Positions 1 to 7,500 of a DNA stretch of 11,318 nt are shown piece after piece. The position numbers and the translations under genes are program-made. The stretch lies in NCBI GenBank assembly GCA_902727905.1, contig CACVAR010000305.1, forward strand, positions 3,726 to 15,043, read 5' to 3'. The notes under the pieces are model-generated. The model worked only from the letters and a program-made list of their open reading frames with translations. It made no database searches and was not told where the DNA came from. Numbering within the stretch: position 1 is the first letter of the stretch; the number at the start of each line of letters is the position of its first letter. Origin of the DNA: an uncultured Sulfurovum sp. Its GTDB lineage: Bacteria; Campylobacterota; Campylobacteria; Campylobacterales; Sulfurovaceae.

Positions 1-1010
1 AAGTTGACATTACCATGAAGTCACTTGATGGAACAAACAACTATGGAGAACTTGGAGCAAATGCTGTTCTTGGTGTGTCTATGGCTGTATCACGTGCTGC
101 TGCTGCTTCATTAAACATGCCTCTTTATCGTTACTTAGGTGGAGCCAATGCTGTCACACTTCCTGTACCAATGTTTAACATCATTAACGGTGGAGAACAT
201 GCTAACAACTCAGTAGATTTCCAAGAGTACATGATTATGCCTGTAGGATTTACAAACTTCTCGGATGGTCTTCAAGCTGTTGCTGAAATTTACCAACACC
301 TTAAAAAAATTATTGATGGAATGGGTGAAAGTACTGCTGTGGGTGACGAAGGTGGATTTGCACCAAACTTAAAATCTAACGAAGAGCCTCTTCAAGTAAT
401 TATGGATGCCATCGAAAAAGCTGGATACAAAGCTGGTGAGCAAATTGTACTTGCATTGGATGTTGCTGCTTCTGAACTTATTAATGATGATGGTCTTTAC
501 GAACTTAAATCTGAAAACAGAGCCATTACTTCTGAGCAACTCGTAGACTACTACGCTGACCTTTGTGCTAAATACCCTATTAAGTCTATTGAAGATGGTC
601 TTTCTGAAGATGACTGGGATGGTTGGAAAACATTAACAGAAAAATTAGCTGATACCGTACAACTTGTTGGTGATGATTTATTTGTGACTAACGTTTCTAT
701 CTTGGCTGAAGGAATTGAAAAAGACATTGCCAACTCAATTCTTATTAAACCAAACCAAATTGGTACGGTTTCTGAAACCATGCAAACCATTCGATTGGCA
801 CAGAGAAATGGTTATACTTGTGTCATGTCACACCGTTCAGGTGAAAGTGAAGATACTTTCATTGCAGACTTTGCAGTAGCGATGAACACAGGTCAAATTA
901 AAACAGGTTCAACAGCAAGATCAGACAGAATCGCTAAATACAACCGTCTTTTAGAGATTCAAAGAGAACTTGGACAGTTTGAATACCTTGGGGCTGAAAT
1001 CTTTAACTAA
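1..1010 (+). CDS. eno: Enolase (phosphopyruvate hydratase), 5'-truncated by window edge
   Basis: Enolase interconverts 2-phosphoglycerate and phosphoenolpyruvate in cytosolic glycolysis/gluconeogenesis. The reading frame is open from base 3, so the first ATG (base 15) is internal. About 335 residues are visible against roughly 420-430 for the family, so about 90 N-terminal residues lie outside the window. Diagnostic motifs are GDEGGFAPN (with the catalytic Glu), SIEDGLSEDDWDGW (Mg-binding acidic residues), LIKPNQIGT (catalytic Lys), SHRSGESEDT and the C-terminal GSTARSDR-AKYNRLLEIQREL. The stop codon is followed with no gap by the ATG of the FtsB-like gene, so the two are probably co-transcribed. 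Nothing looks broken. Identification is essentially certain. Confidence 0.97.
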   Translation, partial: VDITMKSLDGTNNYGELGANAVLGVSMAVSRAAAASLNMPLYRYLGGANAVTLPVPMFNIINGGEHANNSVDFQEYMIMPVGFTNFSDGLQAVAEIYQHLKKIIDGMGESTAVGDEGGFAPNLKSNEEPLQVIMDAIEKAGYKAGEQIVLALDVAASELINDDGLYELKSENRAITSEQLVDYYADLCAKYPIKSIEDGLSEDDWDGWKTLTEKLADTVQLVGDDLFVTNVSILAEGIEKDIANSILIKPNQIGTVSETMQTIRLAQRNGYTCVMSHRSGESEDTFIADFAVAMNTGQIKTGSTARSDRIAKYNRLLEIQRELGQFEYLGAEIFN

Positions 1011-1280
1011 ATGAAACTCTCATTTGATGAAGATATTAGACCAGTAATTGATAAGCTCGAGGAGATTCTTGGGCTTTCATTTAAAGTCTTTTTAACAACA
1101 GCCCTCATTGTTATTGCCCTTGGTATTTACATTGCCAACCTACTTTTTGGAAATCATTCTCTTCAAGTTTTAGAAAAACTAAAAAATGAAAAAATAACTC
1201 TTACAAAAGAGATAGAAGTACTAAAAAATGAAAATGCCAAACTTCATAAAGAGTACCTTGAATGGACTGATGCACAGTAA
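1011..1280 (+). CDS. FtsB/DivIC-like septum formation initiator family protein
   Basis: An 89-residue bitopic membrane protein. A short N-terminal segment is followed by one hydrophobic helix (about residues 25-46) and then a charged coiled-coil region (about 50-84, rich in Leu, Lys and Glu, with LKNEKITLTKEIEVLKNENA). This is the size and layout of FtsB/DivIC proteins, which sit in the inner membrane with the coiled coil in the periplasm and help assemble the division machinery. The ATG directly follows the eno stop with no clear Shine-Dalgarno, suggesting translational coupling. From general knowledge, related Campylobacterota genomes also place a small protein of this type after eno. The family call rests on topology and context rather than a catalytic motif, so another small coiled-coil membrane protein is possible. 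Confidence 0.72.
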   Translation: MKLSFDEDIRPVIDKLEEILGLSFKVFLTTALIVIALGIYIANLLFGNHSLQVLEKLKNEKITLTKEIEVLKNENAKLHKEYLEWTDAQ

Positions 1281-1454
1281 CAAAACTTGTTATACAATAT
1301 AAAATATTAAGAATAAATAACCATAAATACTTAATGTTATACTTTCAAAGTAAAATCCTTAAATTTAATTTTTAATCGCTACTTCCTCTAAACTTTTAAG
1401 ATGCTTATAGTTCTATTAATATAGAATTATTAAAATTTCTTTTAAAGTAGTATC
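1281..1454 (+). promoter_or_regulatory. AT-rich intergenic region with candidate extended -10 promoters for the lipoprotein/M60 operon
   Basis: This gap of 174 bases separates the eno-FtsB-like pair from the lipoprotein. Two TGnTATAnT-like extended -10 elements are visible: TG at 1288-1289 with TATACA at 1291-1296, and TG at 1335-1336 with TATACT at 1338-1343. The second is the better match. Neither has a good -35 box, which is common for sigma-70 promoters in Campylobacterota. A small inverted repeat (TTCTAT/ATAGAA around TAAT) lies near 1412-1427. No G-rich ribosome binding site precedes the ATG at 1455. No terminator with a clear U tract was found. The assignment is by eye only. Confidence 0.35.
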
Positions 1455-4400
1455 ATGACTCAACCTCATCCCTCCTATCATCTATTCTTTCTAACACTTC
1501 TCTCCTTCTTTCTTTCAGCTTGTGGAGGAAGCACAACGAGCTCTAATGTCGAACGTAATATTGAGGGAAAGCTAATTGACTCTGCTGTTGAAGGTGTAGA
1601 GTATCGTTGTGGTAACGTCATAGACTTTACTGATGAAAATGGAACATTCTCTTGTGCTACCCTCCCAGTTTCTTTTTATATTGGTGCTATCAATTTAGGT
1701 GAAGTATCTGTATTACCAACAGACAAGCAAGTTTTTCCTCAAGACATTGCTAGCGTTAACAGATCTGACGTTAATAATACCAAAGTACTAAACCTAGCAC
1801 TACTCTTACAATCATTAGATTCAGATAAAAATGCGTCAAATGGAATTAACATAAGTAGTGATACCAGAACAAAGTTTACTAAAGAGATAATTGTGTCGGA
1901 TTTAAATTTAACAGAACTCAAAAATCAACTCAAGATTCAAGACCAAGACATTACTTTTCAAGATATTAATAATGTTCTAAATCATTTACGTTTATCGGCA
2001 GAAATAATAAGTAATGATGATAATCACTCTACAAACTTAGAAAATAATAGTTCTACAGACAATAACACCACAAGTTCAGAAAACAATAATTCAGCAGACA
2101 ATAACAGCACAGATTCAGAGAATAATAATTTAGCAGACAATAACACCACGAGTTCAGAAGATAATAATTTAACAGACAATAACACCACAAGTTCAGAAGA
2201 TAATAATTCAACAGACAATAACACCACAAGTTCAGAAGATAATAATTCAGCAGACAATAACACCATAGGTTCAGAAGATAATAATTCAGCAGACAATGTC
2301 GAACGTAATATTCAAGGAAAACTTATTGACTCTGCTGTTGAAGGTGTAGAGTATCGTTGTGGTAATGTTATAGACTTTACTGATGAAAATGGAACATTCT
2401 CTTGTGCTACCCTCCCAGTTTCTTTTTATATTGGTGCTATCAATTTAGGTGAAGTATCTGTATTACCAACAGACAAGCAAGTTTTTCCTCAAGACATTGC
2501 TAGCGTTAACAGATCTGACGTTAATAATACCAAAGTACTAAACCTAGCACTACTCTTACAATCATTAGATTCAGATAAAAATGCGTCAAATGGAATTAAC
2601 ATAAGTAGTGATACCAGAACAAAGTTTACTAAAGAGATAATTGTGTCGGATTTAAATTTAACAGAACTCAAAAATCAGCTCAAGATTCAAGACCAAGACA
2701 TTACTTTTCAAGATATTAATAATGTTCTAAATCATTTACGTTTATCGGCTGGTATAAAAAACAACGATGATAACAACAGTTCCAACACTGGTGAAAATGT
2801 AGACAATAATAACTCAGAAGATACGAATACAATAGAAACTAATAATACTGTTATAGATAATACAACACCATCTTCAGAAAACAACAATTCTAACGAAAAT
2901 AATACAACTGATAATTCAGAAAATAATGACTCAGAAGGTACTAACACAACAGAAACCAATACTACCATTATAGATAATACAGCTCCATTATTACCAACAC
3001 TTACAAGCACTCCTTCATTTACAGCAGCTAACAGCATAAACGTCATAGTCAATGGAGAAAGTCATAGTAATGTTTACCTCAATAATGTAGAGGTTGGTAC
3101 CATAAATGCACAAGGTTCATTAAGCCTGACCTTGGATACATCAGGGGTTGATGGAACTAAAAATTTTAACATTACTCTACAAGATGCTGCTAATAACACC
3201 TCATCAGCACTTAGCTTCAACGTCATCAAAGACACCGTCGCACCAGCAGAAAACTCAACCATCAATTCACTTACCACAGCTGATACAAGCCCTCCTTTAA
3301 GTGGAAGTCTACCACATGGTAATGATGACAATAACACAGAAAACTATACTATTTCTATTGAAATCAATGGGACAAGTTATGAGGCTACTAATAATGAAGA
3401 TAATAATTGGTCACTTCCTAACAATACTATTAACCCCCTAGAAGAAGGATTCTACTCTGTCATTATCACCGTAACCGATGAAGCTGGAAACAGCAGTTCA
3501 ACAACACTTACTGGTAAAATTGAAATCAATAATACAGCTTTCTTAATAGACTCAGCACTTGAGGGGATTAAGTATAAATCAGGAAGCTATACTGGTTATA
3601 CGGATGTAAACGGTCTCTTTAAATACGAAGAAGGCACTACCGTAACGTTCTATATAGGTGATGAGAGTACTGGTATTCCTATGGGAAGTACTCAGGTCAA
3701 AATAGACCCTCATAATAGCCAACGCAAAATTATTACTATTTTTGACTTAGCAGGAAGCCAAGATGAAAACAACACTAGAGTTATTAACATGGGTAAATTT
3801 TTGCAATCACTCGATGCTGACAATGACGTCTCTAATGGAATCACTATTGATGAAAAAACTAAAGAGTCCATTGCCTTAGCAAACTTAAGAAATCATTTAG
3901 ATTTTAATGAGGATGTAGATGCATTTCATCAAAATACAGAGATTTATAACCTCATGAATGATTTAGCTGGACACTTTGGAGAACATAGGGGTTTACTTGA
4001 CAGTGAAGATGTTAAAGCACATCTTGTTAGCATACGAGACAACAACCCCTCAACAAAAACCTTTAGTGAAAGTGAAACCGTAAGAGGTGAGAAACAAGAA
4101 ACAAAAATTCTAACCGGTGTTTTTCAAACAACAACAGGAGTTGTTGAGGGTTTAGAGTACCGTTCAGGTAACCAAGTGGGACGGACATCGAGTACTGGTG
4201 AGTTTCAATATGAAGAGGGTAAAAGCATTAAGTTTTACATCTATCAACTTGAATTAGGCACAACAGAGGCAGATAGTGTTTTAACTCCTGCTAACTTGGT
4301 AGTTTCAACCTCATTTAACCATCCAAAACCAAGAAATATTATTAGACTTTTAGCTGTTTTTGATGCCATTAGTTCAGATGCGAAGATTACGATTGATGAT

Positions 4401-4580
4401 GCTGTTCGTGAAGCCCTTGAGAAATATCGTTCTCAAATTGACATTAACCTTCCAGATGGTAAAGCCAATGAGGAGTTCAGTATCCCAGCTGGCGTAGATG
4501 AATTTGGTGCACAATTTGACGACTTTGAAATTGGAAAAGATATACTCGATGAAATTACACTATTAAGAGGAGCGAACTAA
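1455..4580 (+). CDS. Large multidomain outer-membrane lipoprotein with four SslE/AcfD N-terminal-like domains
   Basis: A 1041-residue protein with a lipoprotein signal peptide: lipobox LSAC with Cys23, followed by Gly-Gly, which fits outer-membrane sorting. Layout: domain copy 1 (about 31-182); Asn/Asp/Ser/Thr linker with 13-residue repeats (about 202-279); copy 2 (about 281-432, one residue different from copy 1); a second Asn-rich linker (about 433-505); two bacterial Ig-like domains (about 506-592 and 593-693, each opening with a D-[NT]-x-AP motif); copy 3 (about 694-866); copy 4 (about 887-1041). The repeated domain has the pattern D-S-A-[VL]-EG-[VI]-x-Y, then G-x-TD-x-[NS]-G-x-F, then [FY]-YIG and, in copies 1-3, LQSLD-x-D. 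It resembles the N-terminal domain of E. coli SslE (GRLVDS...GVNYY...GENGEFSF) as I recall it. The gene ends in a TAATG overlap with the M60 protease, implying coupled expression. Likely role: surface anchor, adhesin or partner of the protease (inference). Exact function unknown. Confidence 0.8.
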   Translation: MTQPHPSYHLFFLTLLSFFLSACGGSTTSSNVERNIEGKLIDSAVEGVEYRCGNVIDFTDENGTFSCATLPVSFYIGAINLGEVSVLPTDKQVFPQDIASVNRSDVNNTKVLNLALLLQSLDSDKNASNGINISSDTRTKFTKEIIVSDLNLTELKNQLKIQDQDITFQDINNVLNHLRLSAEIISNDDNHSTNLENNSSTDNNTTSSENNNSADNNSTDSENNNLADNNTTSSEDNNLTDNNTTSSEDNNSTDNNTTSSEDNNSADNNTIGSEDNNSADNVERNIQGKLIDSAVEGVEYRCGNVIDFTDENGTFSCATLPVSFYIGAINLGEVSVLPTDKQVFPQDIASVNRSDVNNTKVLNLALLLQSLDSDKNASNGINISSDTRTKFTKEIIVSDLNLTELKNQLKIQDQDITFQDINNVLNHLRLSAGIKNNDDNNSSNTGENVDNNNSEDTNTIETNNTVIDNTTPSSENNNSNENNTTDNSENNDSEGTNTTETNTTIIDNTAPLLPTLTSTPSFTAANSINVIVNGESHSNVYLNNVEVGTINAQGSLSLTLDTSGVDGTKNFNITLQDAANNTSSALSFNVIKDTVAPAENSTINSLTTADTSPPLSGSLPHGNDDNNTENYTISIEINGTSYEATNNEDNNWSLPNNTINPLEEGFYSVIITVTDEAGNSSSTTLTGKIEINNTAFLIDSALEGIKYKSGSYTGYTDVNGLFKYEEGTTVTFYIGDESTGIPMGSTQVKIDPHNSQRKIITIFDLAGSQDENNTRVINMGKFLQSLDADNDVSNGITIDEKTKESIALANLRNHLDFNEDVDAFHQNTEIYNLMNDLAGHFGEHRGLLDSEDVKAHLVSIRDNNPSTKTFSESETVRGEKQETKILTGVFQTTTGVVEGLEYRSGNQVGRTSSTGEFQYEEGKSIKFYIYQLELGTTEADSVLTPANLVVSTSFNHPKPRNIIRLLAVFDAISSDAKITIDDAVREALEKYRSQIDINLPDGKANEEFSIPAGVDEFGAQFDDFEIGKDILDEITLLRGAN
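1545..1999 (+). repeat. Internal duplication, copy 1 (455 bp)
   Basis: This segment recurs at 2295-2749 with a constant offset of 750 bases and no indels. By direct comparison only 7 positions differ: 1563, 1565, 1571, 1574, 1616, 1619 and 1928. Six are in the first 75 bases, and 1620-1927 is identical. Only the pair at 1563/1565 changes the protein (Glu to Gln). It encodes the whole first copy of the repeated domain. Confidence 0.97.
2058..2291 (+). repeat. 39-bp in-frame tandem repeat (six units, 13 codons each)
   Basis: Six consecutive 39-bp units begin at 2058, 2097, 2136, 2175, 2214 and 2253, each opening with GACAATAAC. The protein unit is DNNTTSSEDNNST with small variations. A degenerate partial unit precedes the array (TNLENNSST), and the next unit's GACAAT runs into domain copy 2. 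Units 3 to 6 are the most alike. Because 39 is divisible by 3, gain or loss of units keeps the frame. The array forms the linker between domain copies 1 and 2. Confidence 0.95.
2295..2749 (+). repeat. Internal duplication, copy 2 (455 bp)
   Basis: This is the second copy of the 1545-1999 segment, about 98.5 percent identical (7 differences in 455). The left junction lies at the end of the 39-bp array, where AATGTC is shared by both copies. The right junction is at the GGC codon at 2747-2749, after which the sequences diverge (GCA versus GCT in the same Ala codon, then different linkers). Confidence 0.97.
2805..2987 (+). repeat. Pair of imperfect 66-bp repeats in the second Asn-rich linker
   Basis: The segment 2805-2870 encodes NNNSEDTNTIETNNTVIDNT plus Thr-Pro. 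It recurs at 2922-2987 as NNDSEGTNTTETNTTIIDNT plus Ala-Pro. The offset is 117 bases, exactly three times 39, so this linker may derive from the same 39-bp repeat periodicity as the first, though now much diverged. The second copy leads directly into the first Ig-like domain. Confidence 0.8.
4565..4572 (+). promoter_or_regulatory. Strong Shine-Dalgarno for the M60 protease gene, inside the lipoprotein gene
   Basis: AAGAGGAG lies 7 bases before the ATG at 4580, within the last codons of the lipoprotein. It is the clearest ribosome binding site in the window. It supports the start at 4580 and shows the downstream gene can be initiated in its own right as well as by coupling through the TAATG overlap. 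Confidence 0.85.
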
Positions 4581-7500
4581 TGAATAACTTACTTAAATTA
4601 TCACTACTAACAACACTTGTATCTACTCTTAGCATTGCAATTCCCTCTGTTGATAGCGCTGATACCAGTAGCTTAAAAAGTACTTCAGTCGCTTCAGATG
4701 TTGATGCTCAACTAGAAAAAATATATGATGGTGTGCGTGAGTTTCATATCTTTAAAGTCAACTATGGTCAATGGAGTGGCACAGATACCTTTACTACTTT
4801 AGTAACTGGTCAAAATGGTTTCCCTGTTTTCTCAGCAAGAAATGACAAAGACCCAAAGTACGTAGACTACCCAATTAAATACGAAAGTAATAGTATACAG
4901 CGTTATATACCTGTTCGTCCCCCTAGTTCTGTTAAAGACTACTACCCTAATAATAGCATTGAATTAGGTAATGAAAATACTTCTACCTACAATGCACCAA
5001 TGGTAGCTGCTGGAACCATTGGAAAAGGTCGTGTACTGGTTATGGGAAGTCATCTATATGCTTCTATTTTAGTGCGACCTAGAAACTACTCTAATAATGT
5101 TCGTAACCATAATAGTGTTAATGAAATTGTCGACTCTTCTGACATGGAAAACTTTTTTCACAATACATTTACATGGCTAACAGAACAAAACACCAATGAA
5201 AACAATAGATATTCTCAAAATGGAAGCGCTATCCCAATTCTCTCTAACAAAACTAGAACGGTATTTTGGGGTATTAGTTCAGCTGGTATCAATAACGACC
5301 TTAAAACCTTTACCATTCATGATAATTTCAATCTAACTTCCGATGCTAAACCTAAAGTTACAACAACGTGGAAAGAAGCTAATGACAATGGTCTCCTAGA
5401 TCCAAGTAAATATCCTCTCATTATCTTAGAAGACTTTGAAATGACCAATACATGGAGTGACTTTTTTGAACATACCGTAAGAAAAACAGCGCTTAGTGAA
5501 GTAGATCTAATTGTTGACTACATACGTGCTGGAGGAGGAGTACTCATGATGGAATCACCCCGTTTCAGGGACAAACATAATATACAAGTAACAGCATCAA
5601 ATGAGATTCTAAAAAAAGCTGGAATCAGTAACTTCTTTGCAAATAATGCACAAGAGACTAAACTTTTACCTTCTAAAAATGAGGTTGGTGGTGTACATCA
5701 ATTTGACATGTGTCTTTTAGACTATATTGGTCATACTGACTTACAACGACGTCTAGGACTCAATGACTATTCAACTGTTCCAACAGACTTAGATGGATTA
5801 AAAAGTATGCTTAATGGAAATGGTAAACTCAGTTACTTAGAAGAAGTTTTAAAACGACGCGTACGACAAATCTTTCTTGAAGGAAATGAAACAAAAACAT
5901 TAAACTCGTCAGACTGTGGTCACGTTGAAGTCGATTTGGCAGATGGAAACAAAACAGCCATGCAGACTATACTGGTTAAAGGTGATGGTATTATTCAAGA
6001 TGATAATAACTATGACAAGTATGCTAAATACCCTGTCGATCTAAACTTTGTTCAGGCACAAGGGGATGTGGGAGGAAGTATGAACAGCCTACTTTCACAT
6101 GAACTAGGTACAACGCAACTCTCTTCTACTGATGTTAACCGTGAATACACCAATATGTCTGCTTTACTATTAAATGATGCCACTTTCTCAGGTGAAAAAT
6201 TTGAGTCACTTAATCAACTACTTAATGAATACAAAGTAGGTGGTCGCTTTGTAAATGCCAATGGAGAGTTCTACCCTGGTTTTAGTTTCACTAAAAAAGA
6301 TGTACTTGATTTTCGACGAAAGCCTGTTACACGTATTATGGTTGAACGTGCTTTTTATGATAAAAACTTAAAATATGACCCTTCAGAGTTTCCTGGACAA
6401 AGCACAGCTAATGGTTCAGCTAAAACAGCTAAAATTTATTTAAAACGTAATACTACACATCAGCAATGGTATGCAGGAAACATGCAGTCTACAGGGCTTT
6501 ATGCTCCTGCTCACCAAGATGTAACCATTACTTTACCAGAAAATGTCAATGCTAATAAAATGCAGCTACTCATTGGCGTAGGAGACAATGTTGGTGGAAT
6601 TTTTAGACATGAAATCAATCTAAAAAGACCTCCAAAATATGTTAAAAAGTATAAGTTTACACAAGGAAACACGCTCACAGTACAACATCCTTATGGAGGA
6701 CTAATCTTTCTAAAATCATTTGAAAATGCCGTAGCAGATAATGCCTCTGCAGAAGTAAGCTTTACAGGTGTACAATCTGCCATTCATTTTGTGTTAGGTG
6801 AGACAACATCAGAAGCATGGGAGAGTATGAAAACAGCCCTAGCTCCTAAAGCTGAACTCGAATCAAAACACTATATTCTTACTGTACCAAGAGCTAACAT
6901 GGCATCATTAACTTTTGAAGAGGTAACAAACATCGCCCAAGGCTATGATGAAATGAGTAAAAATGCTTATGATTTTTATGGATATGACCAAACATGTGCA
7001 GATACTTTTAATGAACATACCCCACCAAGTTGTAACAATGATAAAAAACTGGCTCATAAAAACAGAGAGGTCTTTGATCCACATATCTCTGTCGGAGCAG
7101 GACACTCAGGCTATCCTATTATGGTTATGAAATGGAAACCAGCAAGTACAAAGTTTCCACAAGATCCACGAAACTCCTTCCTTCTTTGGCATGAGATGGG
7201 TCATAATATGGTTGAGTCATGGCTAGGCATAGCTGGTGCTACAGAAGTTGCTAACAATGTAATGGCTGGACATCAACAGAAGCGTTTCTCATTAGCAGAA
7301 AGAAGTTTTTCAACAGTTAATTTAGTACTTAATAAACAACAACCATGGGCTGATGGTGGAAATGCTGGTCGACTTATGATGTTTAACCAACTTATAGGAT
7401 GGATAAATACTAACTATATGGATGAATTTAAAACTAAAAATAGTAAATATTATGAAAATGGAAACCCAAAAGTAGACTATCCATTCTTAGATGGTGATGG

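Noticed and set aside
15..17. ATG at base 15 as the start of enolase
   Set aside because: The frame is open upstream to the window edge (VDIT before the Met), and about 90 N-terminal residues of the family are missing, so this Met is internal.
2058..2291. CRISPR array
   Set aside because: The 39-bp units are contiguous with no unique spacers and lie in frame inside a gene.
2024..2296. Minus-strand frame rich in Leu/Ser/Val with regular repeats
   Set aside because: It is the reverse reading of the 39-bp array; the forward frame has a lipobox and recognisable domains throughout.
1739..2671. Two identical 60-residue minus-strand frames (1739-1921 and 2489-2671)
   Set aside because: They are antisense shadows of the two copies of the duplicated domain; they are identical only because the DNA is duplicated.
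4560..4600. Frameshift or sequencing error splitting one SslE-like gene into two
   Set aside because: The second gene has a strong Shine-Dalgarno and a real Sec signal peptide at its start, which would make no sense inside one continuous protein.
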